From NCBI GenBank assembly GCA_007134805.1, contig SLKB01000159.1, forward strand, positions 1 through 19,670: DNA of 19,670 bases, written 5' to 3'. The position numbers and the translations under genes were made by a program. Below the pieces are notes generated by a model. The model searched no databases. It was not told the DNA's origin and was given only the letters and a program-made list of their open reading frames with translations. Position 1 is the stretch's first letter; each line of letters opens with the position of its first letter. This document shows positions 9,050 to 16,679 of this stretch, in pieces. This DNA is from Paracoccaceae bacterium. Lineage in GTDB: Bacteria; Pseudomonadota; Alphaproteobacteria; Rhodobacterales; Rhodobacteraceae.

Positions 9050-9733
9050 CACCAGGACAAGCACCGCCGCATAGAAGAGCATGCTCGCACCCAGCACATG
9101 CAGATGCCAGATCGCATAGTGGAAGGGCAGCCGCGTCCAGAGATAGAAGCCGACCCCGAACGTGTAGCCAAGCCCCCCCAGAACCATCAGAGTGACGGTC
9201 GCCGGAGGCAGGCTCGCGAGCAGGTCGGGAAAGATGAGCACGCCGCCCCATCCCATGCCGAGATAGAGCACGAGCCCGATTCCGCGGAACCGCATGGGCG
9301 AGATGCATTTCAGCACGACCCCAAACAGCGCCGCCCCCCAGAGCCCCGCCATCACCCACAGGCCCTGCCCCGTGATCAGCGTGAACGGTGTGTAGGTCCC
9401 CGCGATCTTGAGGAAGATTGCCGAATGATCGAGCCTGCGGTAGAGCCAGCCCAGCCCCGACCCGCGCGAAAGGTTGTAAAGCGCCGAGGCGCCCAGCATG
9501 GCCAGCAGCGTTGCCCCGTAAATGAGGCTTGCGAGGATCGCCGGGCCATGCGCCGGGTCGATCCCCTGCCTGGCTGCCACCCAGATCAGGGCAGGCACGG
9601 CCAGCGTGGCGACCAAGAGCCCGGCCCAGTGGATCGCGCTGTCGACCCTCTGCTCGGCGCATGAATAGACGCGCCCGTCTGTGGCAGGGGGCGGTTGGTG
9701 CATCCTGGGCTGGGTTGCGCCGAAACTGTCCAT
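9038..9733 (-). CDS. trhA: Hemolysin III family membrane protein (TrhA/PAQR-like)
   Basis: A seven-helix inner-membrane protein, 231 residues from the ATG at 9733. After an N-terminal cytosolic segment (EQRVDSAIHWAG) hydrophobic helices alternate through the protein. The family core LDHSAIFLKIAGTYTPF lies at 102-118 and the final helix carries HYAIWHLHVLGAS (His205 and nearby His210/His212). In the related PAQR/hemolysin III proteins a His after S-x-x-x on an early helix and two late His residues bind zinc. Here the early motif reads SALYN, with Asn87 in the His place, which may be a clade trait. Function is membrane-lipid homeostasis or unknown; true haemolysis is unlikely. An alternative start is the ATG at 9703; neither has a good ribosome binding site. 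Confidence 0.85.
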   Translation of the reverse strand: MDSFGATQPRMHQPPPATDGRVYSCAEQRVDSAIHWAGLLVATLAVPALIWVAARQGIDPAHGPAILASLIYGATLLAMLGASALYNLSRGSGLGWLYRRLDHSAIFLKIAGTYTPFTLITGQGLWVMAGLWGAALFGVVLKCISPMRFRGIGLVLYLGMGWGGVLIFPDLLASLPPATVTLMVLGGLGYTFGVGFYLWTRLPFHYAIWHLHVLGASMLFYAAVLVLVLSL

Positions 9734-9740
9734 ATGATGA

Positions 9741-9768
9741 AATCTAGCGCGAAAATCGCCACATCCAA
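9741..9768 (-). promoter_or_regulatory. Weak candidate promoter for the hemolysin III gene
   Basis: On the minus strand TTGGAT (9763-9768) and TAGATT (9741-9746) are separated by 16 bases. Transcription would begin at about 9734, almost on the ATG at 9733. Either a leaderless mRNA or use of the ATG at 9703 would follow. Both hexamers are imperfect matches to the sigma-70 consensus. Confidence 0.27.
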
Positions 9769-9912
9769 CGCGCCGTGCGAGCACAGCAGGGCGCAACGTC
9801 GCGTCACCCCGAAACGCGCGCAAAGCCCTTGATTTTCCGCCCCGACCCGCCTAGCGCAAGGAAGCGCGCCGCGGTCATCCATCCGCGCCACGTCATCAAG
9901 CAGGGAGCAACC

Positions 9913-10524
9913 ATGGGCATCCATCTTCACGCGGACGATTTGCCCGACGGGCTCGATCTGGGCGCGACCGTCGCGATCGATTGCGAATCGATGGGGTTGA
10001 ACCCGCATCGCGACCGGCTCTGCCTTGTGCAACTCTCGAGCGGGGATGGCACCGCGCATCTTGTGCAGGTTGCGGGCGAGCAGCGCCCGGCACCCAATCT
10101 GGTTCGGCTGCTGCGCGATCCGCAGGTGCTCAAGCTGTTCCATTTCGGGCGCTTCGACATTGCGCTGCTGCGCCACCGGTTCGGGGTGACCACGGCGCCG
10201 GTCTATTGCACCAAGATCGCCTCGAAGCTGGTGCGGACCTACACGGATCGGCACGGTCTGAAATACCTGCTGACGGAATTGCTCGGCGTCGACATCTCGA
10301 AGCAGCAGCAAAGCTCGGATTGGGGCGCGCCGGCGCTCAGCGATGCGCAGCAGGCCTATGCGGCCTCGGATGTGCTGCATCTTCATCGCCTGCGCAGCGT
10401 GCTTGACACGATGCTCGAGCGCGAAGGGCGCACGGAACTGGCGCAGCGCTGTTTCGATTTCCTGCCGACGCGGGCCGAGCTTGACCTGATGGGCTGGCCC
10501 GAGACAGACATTTTCGCGCATTGA
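9913..10524 (+). CDS. rnd: Short ribonuclease D (DEDDy 3'-5' exonuclease)
   Basis: A 203-residue 3'-5' exonuclease acting on RNA 3' ends. It consists only of the DEDD catalytic domain. The four metal-binding acidic residues are visible: Asp23 and Glu25 in AIDCESMGL, Asp82 in FHFGRFDIALL, and Asp153 with Tyr149 in AYAASD (Y-x3-D, hence DEDDy). The HRDC domains of Escherichia coli RNase D (about 375 residues) are absent, which is usual for the short form in Rhodobacteraceae. The ATG at 9913 follows GGAG by six bases. The stop TGA at 10522-10524 shares its last base with the lptC ATG (TGATG), so this gene heads a probable operon with the lpt genes. A TTGATT (9829-9834) with TAGCGC 17 bases later is a weak promoter candidate. 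Confidence 0.9.
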   Translation: MGIHLHADDLPDGLDLGATVAIDCESMGLNPHRDRLCLVQLSSGDGTAHLVQVAGEQRPAPNLVRLLRDPQVLKLFHFGRFDIALLRHRFGVTTAPVYCTKIASKLVRTYTDRHGLKYLLTELLGVDISKQQQSSDWGAPALSDAQQAYAASDVLHLHRLRSVLDTMLEREGRTELAQRCFDFLPTRAELDLMGWPETDIFAH

Positions 10525-11186
10525 TGCAGGCGCCCGACGTCCCCCAGCGCGCCCCGCCCCCGCGCCGCCGTCTGCCTTCGCCGCTGCGCCTCGCTGTCGG
10601 GCGATTGATGCGGCTTCTGCTGCCGCTTGGCGCGGTGGTGCTGTTGTCGACGATCTTTCTGCTCGCGCGGAACATCGATGCCGAGCGCGCGGTCGAGATG
10701 TCCGGGCTTGATGTCGAGACGCTGACCATGGGGCCGCGCATCGGGGCTGCGCGCATCGCCGGTGTCACCCAGGACGACATCGCGATGACAATCCACGCGG
10801 CCTCGATCCGCTCGGACAGCGACCTTGAGAGCAATGAGCCGCTGTTGCTGTCGCTTGATGCGCCGCAGGGTCGGCTGGACTTCGATGATGCCCGCCGGGT
10901 CTGGTTCGAGGCCAGTGCCGGGCGCATCGATCAGGACGCGGACGCGATGCTCATGGATGGCGATGTGATGCTGGAGACGTCGGATGGCTACCGGCTACGC
11001 ATGCCGGTTCTGCAAGCTGCCCTGTCGCAGGTTGATGTCAGGGGTTCGGGCGGCATCCGCGGTGACGGCCCTAGCGGAGAGATTACGGCAGACCGGCTGC
11101 ACCTGACCCGGCCCGCCACGGCCCGCGCGGGATATCTGCTTGCCTTCGAGGGCAATGTGCGGCTGATATACCTCCCGGAGGAGTAA
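10524..11186 (+). CDS. lptC: LPS export ABC transporter periplasmic protein LptC
   Basis: A 220-residue bitopic protein of the Lpt bridge that passes lipopolysaccharide from the LptB2FG extractor to LptA. The N-terminus is Pro/Arg-rich and cytosolic. A single membrane helix follows at about 29-48 (LMRLLLPLGAVVLLSTIFLLA), and then a periplasmic beta-jellyroll region with repeated short strands and turns (MLMDGDVMLETSDGYRL, GSGGIRGDGPSGEITADRLHL), the recognisable LptC pattern. Sequence identity to enteric LptC is low, so the call rests also on position directly before lptA and lptB. The ATG at 10524 overlaps the rnd stop by one base; a TTG one codon earlier is in frame. The stop at 11184-11186 abuts the lptA start. 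Confidence 0.85.
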   Translation: MQAPDVPQRAPPPRRRLPSPLRLAVGRLMRLLLPLGAVVLLSTIFLLARNIDAERAVEMSGLDVETLTMGPRIGAARIAGVTQDDIAMTIHAASIRSDSDLESNEPLLLSLDAPQGRLDFDDARRVWFEASAGRIDQDADAMLMDGDVMLETSDGYRLRMPVLQAALSQVDVRGSGGIRGDGPSGEITADRLHLTRPATARAGYLLAFEGNVRLIYLPEE

Positions 11187-11711
11187 GTGGATGTGATCGT
11201 TTTACCGCTCAGGAGGGAGATTCGTGCCGCGATCCGGCTCCTGGCGCTGATGCTGGTCTGTGCGGCCCCCGGCGGGGCGCTGGCACAGGGCACAGGGCTC
11301 ACCTTTTCGGGTCTCGATGCCGTGCGCGGCGCGCCGATCGAGTTGCGCGCCGATCGGCTCAGTGTCGATACTGACGCCGGCGAGACCATCCTGACCGGAA
11401 ACGCGGTGCTGGGACAGGGCGACATGCGGCTCGCAGCGCCCGAGATCCGCATCTACTACACACCCGGCAGCGACGGCAGCATCCAGCGGCTCGAGGCGTC
11501 GGGCGGGGTGACGCTGGTCACCGCCGCCGAAGCCGCCGAGGCGCGCGAGGCCGTCTACGAGATCGTCGCGGGCACGGTGAGCATGCGCGGATCGGTGATC
11601 CTGACACAAGGCCGCAATGTGCTTTCGGGCGACATGCTCGATGTCAATCTGCGCAGCGGCACTGGGCAGATGCAGGGCAATGTGCGCAGCATCATCCAGA
11701 CCTCGCCCTGA
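11187..11711 (+). CDS. lptA: LPS transport periplasmic protein LptA
   Basis: A 174-residue periplasmic bridge protein that shuttles lipopolysaccharide across the periplasm. A signal peptide is clear: basic start, hydrophobic core LLALMLVCAAPGG, and a probable cleavage at ALA33-Q34. The mature part shows the OstA/LptA fold pattern of IELRADRLSVD, ETILTGNAVLGQGDMRLAAPEIRIYY, RLEASGGVTLVT and NVLSGDMLDVNLRSG, that is, repeating beta strands with G-N-V and D-x-L turns. The GTG at 11187 follows the lptC TAA directly, with GGAGGAG just upstream overlapping the end of lptC; a second in-frame GTG at 11193 would have even better spacing. The non-ATG start and abutting genes suggest translation coupled to lptC. 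Confidence 0.9.
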   Translation: MDVIVLPLRREIRAAIRLLALMLVCAAPGGALAQGTGLTFSGLDAVRGAPIELRADRLSVDTDAGETILTGNAVLGQGDMRLAAPEIRIYYTPGSDGSIQRLEASGGVTLVTAAEAAEAREAVYEIVAGTVSMRGSVILTQGRNVLSGDMLDVNLRSGTGQMQGNVRSIIQTSP

Positions 11712-11717
11712 GACCGC

Positions 11718-12503
11718 ATGACGATGCCGCGCACCATGGCCGAGACGCCCGCAGAGCCCCGCCCGTCCCGTATCGAGGGCCCCGCGCTCGAGATCGTCAA
11801 TCTTGAGAAACGCTATGGCAAGCGGGTCGTGCTGCGCGATGTCTCGCTGCATCTGTGCCCCGGCGAGGTTGTCGCACTCCTTGGGCCCAATGGCTGCGGC
11901 AAGACCACCTGTTTCTACTGCGTGGCCGGGATCGTGAACCATGAAGGTGGCGTTGTGCGGATCGATGGCCGTGACGCGACGGGCCTGCCGCTCTATCGCC
12001 GCTCGCATCTGGGGCTTGGCTACCTGCCGCAGGAAATGTCGATCTTCCGCGGCCTGACAGTCGCACAGAACATCATGGCGGTGCTCGAGCTCAGCGAGAA
12101 GGACCGCGCCGAGCGGCGAAACAGGCTCGCGACGCTGCTCGATGAATTCTCGATCGAACATCTGCGCGACGCCCCGGCGCTGGCGCTTTCGGGCGGTGAG
12201 CGGCGCCGGGTCGAGATCGCCCGCGCGCTTGCCGCAAACCCGCGCTATGTGCTTCTGGACGAGCCCTTTGCCGGGGTCGACCCAATCGCGGTGGGCGAGA
12301 TCCGCACGCTTGTCGCAGATCTCAAGACGCGCGGCCTCGGTGTTCTGATCACCGACCACAACGTGCGCGAAACCCTCGCCATCGTGGACCGCGCCTACAT
12401 TCTGCACGACGGAACCGTGTTGAAAACCGGCACACCCGCGGAGGTCGTGGCTGATGCGGATGTGCGGCGCGTCTATCTCGGCGCCGATTTCCGACTGGAC
12501 TAG
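11718..12503 (+). CDS. lptB: LPS export ABC transporter ATP-binding protein LptB
   Basis: A 261-residue cytosolic ATPase that powers lipopolysaccharide extraction by LptFG. The motifs run in order: Walker A GPNGCGKTT at 56-64, Q-loop Gln105 within LGYLPQEMSIFRGLTVAQNI (a strong LptB hallmark), signature LSGGERRR from 157, Walker B YVLLDEPFAGVD from 177 with catalytic Glu182, and switch His214 in TDHN. The Walker A Cys60 replaces the Ala usual in LptB; such a change is tolerated in ABC ATPases. The protein has an extra N-terminal stretch of about 20 residues; in-frame ATGs at 11718, 11724 and 11736 leave the exact start open. The gene lies 6 bases after lptA. Confidence 0.95.
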   Translation: MTMPRTMAETPAEPRPSRIEGPALEIVNLEKRYGKRVVLRDVSLHLCPGEVVALLGPNGCGKTTCFYCVAGIVNHEGGVVRIDGRDATGLPLYRRSHLGLGYLPQEMSIFRGLTVAQNIMAVLELSEKDRAERRNRLATLLDEFSIEHLRDAPALALSGGERRRVEIARALAANPRYVLLDEPFAGVDPIAVGEIRTLVADLKTRGLGVLITDHNVRETLAIVDRAYILHDGTVLKTGTPAEVVADADVRRVYLGADFRLD

Positions 12504-12684
12504 CCGCATGGGCGATCGCCTGAACAAGCATTCGGAAAGCATTGACATCTTAGAGTGAGTTTGCGCCAAATGGTGGTTCTCGGTGCCCGGCGCGGCCGGC
12601 ACGGCATCGCATTGCGACATCCGGGCCGCACGACAGACGAGGGACATGGCGGAACAGAATCTGCGCTACAGCAAGGAGACGTGC

Positions 12685-13254
12685 ATGCGTTATCAGATCA
12701 GTGGAAAACAGATCGATATCGGAGAGGCTTTGCAAACCCATGTTAAGGCCGAGTTCGGCGAGCTGGTGGAAAAATACCAGCAGCGCCCGACCGACGCTGT
12801 GGTGATCTTTTCTCGTGATGCGCATAATTTCGTCTGTGAAGCGACGCTGCATCTTTCCACCGGGCTCAATGCGCAGGCGCGCGCGCAGGCGGCCGAGATC
12901 TATGCAGCCTTCGAATCCTGCCGCGAGAAACTCGACAAGCAGCTGCGCCGCTACAAGCGCCGGCTGAAGGACCATCATCGTGATCGGCCGACCCCTGTTG
13001 AGTTCGCCGGCGCATCATCTTATATCCTCGCCTCTGATGATGAGATCTCGGCAACAGAGCCTGAGTCGCTGCAGCCGATAATCATCGCCGAAATGGAACT
13101 GAAGATCCCCTCGCTGTCCGCCGGAGAGGCCGTCATGCAGATGGAACTCGCGCACGCGCCGGTCCTGATCTTTCGCAATGAGCGGCACGGCGGCCTGAAC
13201 GTGGTCTACCGGCGCGAAGATGGCAATATCGGTTGGGTCGACCCGCAGACCTGA
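12685..13254 (+). CDS. hpf: Ribosome hibernation promoting factor, long form (HPF/RaiA)
   Basis: A 189-residue protein that binds the 30S decoding region in stationary or starved cells and promotes 100S ribosome dimers. The N-terminal beta-alpha-beta-beta-beta-alpha domain (about 1-105) starts MRYQISGKQIDIGEALQTHV and ends with the basic helix KLDKQLRRYKRRLKDHH. After an acidic linker the C-terminal dimerisation domain (about 130-188) shows LSAGEAVMQMELAHAP, FRNERHGGLNVVYRREDGNIGW. The length fits long-form HPF. The ATG at 12685 follows AAGGAG by seven bases. A 181-base gap after lptB contains an exact TTGACA (12542-12547) without a convincing -10, so its own promoter is possible. rpoN, often found between lptB and hpf, is missing. 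Confidence 0.93.
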   Translation: MRYQISGKQIDIGEALQTHVKAEFGELVEKYQQRPTDAVVIFSRDAHNFVCEATLHLSTGLNAQARAQAAEIYAAFESCREKLDKQLRRYKRRLKDHHRDRPTPVEFAGASSYILASDDEISATEPESLQPIIIAEMELKIPSLSAGEAVMQMELAHAPVLIFRNERHGGLNVVYRREDGNIGWVDPQT

Positions 13255-13333
13255 CCCATGTTTTTTGAAACGGCCCATGCCCGGAACGGATATCCGGGAG
13301 ACTGATGCGTATTTTACTCATGGAGACCTGCTT

Positions 13334-13798
13334 ATGGACATGTCGACGCTTCTAAAACCGGCCGCTGTGCGTTTTCTCGGATCCGCCACCAGCAAGAAGC
13401 GCCTGTTCCAGAGTATCGGCGAGGTCGCCAAGAGCGTCTACGGGCTCGACGCTGATATGGTCGTCGAGGCGCTGCAGGAGCGCGAGAGCCTCGGGCCAAC
13501 CGGCGTTGGCTACGGGGTCGCCTTGCCGCATGCCCGCATCGATCATCTCGACACTGTGCAGGGCGTATTCTTTCGACTCGAGAAGCCGCTGGATTACGGA
13601 TCGGTTGACAAATCCCCCGTCGACCTCGTCTTCGCGCTCTTCGCGCCGCGCGATGCCGGTGTGGATCATCTCAAGGCGCTCGCCTTCATCTCGCGCACGC
13701 TGCGCAACGGGCGGGTCTGCGAGAAACTGCGTGCGAACGAGGATCCGGCCAAGATCTTCGCGATCCTGAATTCGGGAGAGACCAGCAAGGCCGCCTGA
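13334..13798 (+). CDS. ptsN: PTS IIA-like nitrogen regulatory protein PtsN (EIIA-Ntr)
   Basis: A 154-residue phosphoacceptor of the nitrogen phosphotransferase system (PtsP-PtsO-PtsN), which regulates rather than transports. The fold is the mannitol/fructose EIIA type, and the phosphorylated histidine is His66 in GVGYGVALPHARID. Further family motifs are KKRLFQSIGEVA, ALQERESLGPTG, DLVFALFAPRDAGVDHLKALAFISRTLR and the C-terminal KIFAIL. The ATG at 13334 follows GGAG by eight bases; longer in-frame starts upstream lack a site. It lies 79 bases after hpf, in the conserved hpf-ptsN pairing. A small hairpin, CCCGGA/TCCGGG (13280-13298), sits in the gap. It is convergent with the glycosyltransferase block, 26 bases away, with no clear terminator between. 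Confidence 0.93.
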   Translation: MDMSTLLKPAAVRFLGSATSKKRLFQSIGEVAKSVYGLDADMVVEALQERESLGPTGVGYGVALPHARIDHLDTVQGVFFRLEKPLDYGSVDKSPVDLVFALFAPRDAGVDHLKALAFISRTLRNGRVCEKLRANEDPAKIFAILNSGETSKAA

Positions 13799-13824
13799 GC
13801 GCGCAGACCCGCGGGCGCAGTGGA

Positions 13825-15501
13825 CTACAGGGTCAGATCCTTGCGCAGCTGCGGCGGCAATCCCTGCTTGCTCAGGCCCGCCACGAACGCGTCGAACCCG
13901 TCGAGGGATCGCAGCGCCGGCCAGCCGTGAATCGCGCGTGCCGGCGCGTCGGCGACCCCCTCGATCGCACCGCCCAGCACCTGCTGCGGCGCGCCCAGCG
14001 CCTCGGCCAGACCATGGATCCGAATCTCTGCCACTGCCCAGCGCGAGCGCAGTATCGCCAGGAATTCCTGCTCGCGCTTATGCGCTTCCGTGAGCCTGGC
14101 GATAAGCTCCGGTCCGGTTTGCCCGGACCGGAAGATGCTCAGCGCGAAGGCGCCCGTGATCATCGAGAGCCGCGCATTCATGTCGGTTGCCATGAACCAG
14201 TCGAGTTCATGATCCATGTGATCAGACGGGCCGTAGCTGAAGCATTGCCTTTCGCCGCGCGTGGCCCAGAGGAGATTGGTCAGGAACATGCGCGGATGGT
14301 AGTCCCGGATCGCGGCCGCATCACTAAGGGCCCCGTGCCAGACTTTCGCGCCGCCGTGAAACTGCACGCGTTCGGGCGCATAGAGATGACCATGAACCCG
14401 CAGCCCGCTGACCTGACCGAGCCAGTAGTCGAAATCCGCAAAGATCTGATCGAAACCCCAGAAGACCGAATAGGGCCCGGCCGACTTGACCCGTGATGCA
14501 TCCTCGCGCGGGAAACGGCTCTGCATGTAGAGCCCCGCGCGCCCGTCACGGCGCTGCGCTGCGGCAAGCTCGAAATAGCGATCGATCCTGGCCGGCTCTG
14601 GCGGGACCGGATCGAGCTTCGCGGCGCGGTTGTTGAGGAAGAAATCATAAAGCTGCGCGGCCTCGGGCCAGATCTTGCGCGCCATGAAACACTCTGACCG
14701 TCGCAGCAGATGCAGGTGATCGTCATAGAAGAGATTCGGTCGGCCATTCCTGTCGAACTTCACCAGCGTCAGCGACCGGCTTTCGATCTCTGCCGCGTGC
14801 AGCCGGGCGAGGGTCTGGAAATAGGCCTCGTCGGGGATCCAGGTGCGGCGGAAATAGCGCTCATAGTGCGGCCGGGCGGGATCCTTCAGGATCGCGCCGA
14901 GCGTTGCACGCGTAAGGCACCACCATTGCGCGCCCAGATGCGGTACCAGCGGGCGCGGCACCCGGCGCGCAACGCGCAGCCGGCGCTGCAACTCGACCGC
15001 GCGGTCAAAAAGCCACCGCTGCCGCCGCCAGTTGAACGGGAAGTAAAGCGTGAAGCGTTCCTCGCCAAGCCCGCCCAGGATCCACTCGCCATGCGCAACC
15101 GGCACGGATTCGATGAAATCGACACAGGGGCGGGCCTGCAACGTCGCGAGCATCTCTGCGACTGGCCGCAGCGGTAGGCAGGACCCCGATGTCAAGAGCA
15201 CATGCGTCACATCCGGGAAGTCATCGAGGAGCAGCGCCGCGGAATCCTGGGTCGCCGCGACAAGCCCCCAGGACCCCCAGTCGCAGCGGTGGCGTGGCCC
15301 GAAGCGCAACAGCGGCTGCGCGCCCAGTTCCGCGCGCAGCGCCTGCAGATCGGCCTCGGGCACGGCGCGGTCGACATGCAGCACGACCGGGCAACTTGCC
15401 GCAAGCCAGAAGCGGACGACAGCCGCCACGCGGTGCAGGGCCGTGTGGCACAGGATCACGACGCCCAAGGGCGCAGAGGCTGGTGCACGCTGCGCGCTCA
15501 T
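13825..15501 (-). CDS. GT14-like branching glycosyltransferase with large C-terminal domain of unknown function
   Basis: A 558-residue two-domain protein. Residues about 10-270 resemble the core-2/I-branching (beta-1,6-N-acetylglucosaminyltransferase, GT14) family: GVVILCHT, CDWGSWGLVAAT (73-84), HVLLTSGSCLPLRP (100-113), GAQWWCLTR (190-198) and WIPDEAYFQT (221-230). Residues about 300-558 form a second domain that I associate with DUF5927 of Rhodobacteraceae; conserved-looking stretches are SAGPYSVFWGFDQIF and FHGGAKVWHG. No signal peptide or membrane helix is evident, so it should act in the cytoplasm. Its ATG overlaps the stop of the preceding GT2 gene in ATGA, so the two are translationally coupled. 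The sugar donor and acceptor cannot be read from sequence. It is probably part of surface-glycan synthesis with the neighbouring transferases. Confidence 0.82.
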   Translation of the reverse strand: MSAQRAPASAPLGVVILCHTALHRVAAVVRFWLAASCPVVLHVDRAVPEADLQALRAELGAQPLLRFGPRHRCDWGSWGLVAATQDSAALLLDDFPDVTHVLLTSGSCLPLRPVAEMLATLQARPCVDFIESVPVAHGEWILGGLGEERFTLYFPFNWRRQRWLFDRAVELQRRLRVARRVPRPLVPHLGAQWWCLTRATLGAILKDPARPHYERYFRRTWIPDEAYFQTLARLHAAEIESRSLTLVKFDRNGRPNLFYDDHLHLLRRSECFMARKIWPEAAQLYDFFLNNRAAKLDPVPPEPARIDRYFELAAAQRRDGRAGLYMQSRFPREDASRVKSAGPYSVFWGFDQIFADFDYWLGQVSGLRVHGHLYAPERVQFHGGAKVWHGALSDAAAIRDYHPRMFLTNLLWATRGERQCFSYGPSDHMDHELDWFMATDMNARLSMITGAFALSIFRSGQTGPELIARLTEAHKREQEFLAILRSRWAVAEIRIHGLAEALGAPQQVLGGAIEGVADAPARAIHGWPALRSLDGFDAFVAGLSKQGLPPQLRKDLTL

Positions 15502-16508
15502 GCCCAATCCCCTTTCGACATCAGGCCAAGGATCTCCAGCTGGCGCCAGTTGATATACTCGGTCGACCACTCGCACCAGAAGCTGTCCTTGCGGTGTAGC
15601 ATCGCGTCATAGGCGCGGTATTCGCGGCTCTGTGCGTAATGCTCGCCGCGGCGCAGCTCTTCTTCGGTCTTGCCAAGGATCGTGTCGAGGAACTTGGCGT
15701 GCAGCAGTACGCCCGATGCCTGCTCGCCCCCGCTCTCGTCAAAGACGCGGTTGAGCCCGCGCGGCAGCAGCATATGGGTCGAGCTGACATAGGCGTATTT
15801 GCGCGCCCAGAACACAAGCGGGATCTTGTTGAGCGCCGGCGCCTGCGCGGGCGTGTCGCGCATGATGGCGCGCAGCCGCACCCCGCCCTGGATCCAGAGG
15901 TTTTGCAACTCAGAGTTGCGCCTGATGATATAATTGGTCGGGTCGAACCAGCGCGCGATCTCGAAAGGGTCCTGCCCCGCGCAGTAGGGCTGGGCAGTCA
16001 CCGGCCCCTTGGGATACATGTCGAGCAGCATCGCCGAGAACGCAGGCCGTCCCTGCGCTTCGAGCCAGTCGGTGAGTGCCGACAAGGGGCGCGTGTCGCA
16101 GAACGGATAGACGAGGAATTCATCGACATCGACGACAAGGACCCAATGCCCCGGCCCGAAGCGCCACAACAGATGGTTGATCCAATCGACCCCGAAACTC
16201 GCGTCCTTGTAGCTCGCAGAACTCGACCAAAGTGAGACATCGCGTTGCTCGAGCAGATACTCGGCCGAGCCATCATCCGATGCATTGTCGACGATAAGGA
16301 AATGCCCGACCCCGAGGGCGCGGTAATAGTCGAGGAAAAAGGGCAATCGCGCCACTTCATTGCGCAAGGTCACGAAGACGAGGATATCGCGCGGCCGTAT
16401 CAGATCAGTGCGGTTGATGCGCAGGCGCAGCGACATGCTCTTGCGCAGCGCCCGCAGGAGTTTTGCCTGCCGCTTGCCGCGTAACTTGAGCTGTTTCAAC
16501 ACACTCAT
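15498..16508 (-). CDS. GT2-type glycosyltransferase (Glyco_tranf_2_4-like), second of two paralogs
   Basis: A 336-residue GT-A fold transferase. The N-terminal basic arm is followed by the nucleotide-sugar domain: VTLRNE (46-51), the DNASDDGS turn (74-81), ASYKDASFGVDWIN, and the metal-binding DxD-type motif DVDEF (127-131). Further on are YPKGP, SSTHMLLPRGLNRV and LLHAKFLDT. The C-terminus ends QLEILGLMSKGDWA, a tail shared with the paralog upstream. The ATG at 16508 has only a weak ribosome binding site. It lies 171 bases downstream of the paralog, an AT-richer gap that could hold a promoter, and its stop overlaps the next gene. It probably adds a sugar to a cell-surface polysaccharide or lipid-linked intermediate; specificity is unknown. 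Confidence 0.85.
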   Translation of the reverse strand: MSVLKQLKLRGKRQAKLLRALRKSMSLRLRINRTDLIRPRDILVFVTLRNEVARLPFFLDYYRALGVGHFLIVDNASDDGSAEYLLEQRDVSLWSSSASYKDASFGVDWINHLLWRFGPGHWVLVVDVDEFLVYPFCDTRPLSALTDWLEAQGRPAFSAMLLDMYPKGPVTAQPYCAGQDPFEIARWFDPTNYIIRRNSELQNLWIQGGVRLRAIMRDTPAQAPALNKIPLVFWARKYAYVSSTHMLLPRGLNRVFDESGGEQASGVLLHAKFLDTILGKTEEELRRGEHYAQSREYRAYDAMLHRKDSFWCEWSTEYINWRQLEILGLMSKGDWA

Positions 16509-16679
16509 TCAACTGCCCGCATGTGCCCCGATCCGTTCCCGCGCAGGCAGTCAGGGGGATCGCGGCGGCGCCCCTTCTCTCTTATTGCCTGCCGCGCGCC
16601 ATCTTTCCGAGTGATGCCCAAATGCTTCTGCGATTGCAACATTCTTTCGGATAGGCCGCGTTTGTTCAGATTTCATTAA
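16509..16679. other. Intergenic gap between the paralogous GT2 genes
   Basis: 171 bases, clearly less GC-rich near 16600-16679 than the flanking genes. No gene or convincing hairpin is seen. TTGCAA on the minus strand (near 16635-16640) could be a -35 element for the downstream pair of transferase genes, but no good -10 accompanies it. Confidence 0.3.

Noticed and set aside
9586..10521. 311-codon minus-strand frame opposite rnd
   Set aside because: It is antisense to RNase D, whose catalytic residues are all intact, and shows no domain of its own.
12508..12558. 16-codon frame directly after lptB (MGDRLNKHSESIDILE)
   Set aside because: It has no ribosome binding site and contains the TTGACA element in its body. 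No leader-peptide structure such as codon runs or an attenuator hairpin is visible.
12542..12570. TTGACA as a full sigma-70 promoter for hpf
   Set aside because: The -35 match is exact, but at 16 to 18 bases spacing only GC-rich hexamers or CCAAAT follow. This is too weak to annotate as a promoter.
13280..13298. CCCGGA/TCCGGG hairpin between hpf and ptsN as a terminator
   Set aside because: It has only six pairs with a 7-base loop, and AGACTGATG follows in place of a T-tract. It is mentioned only with ptsN.
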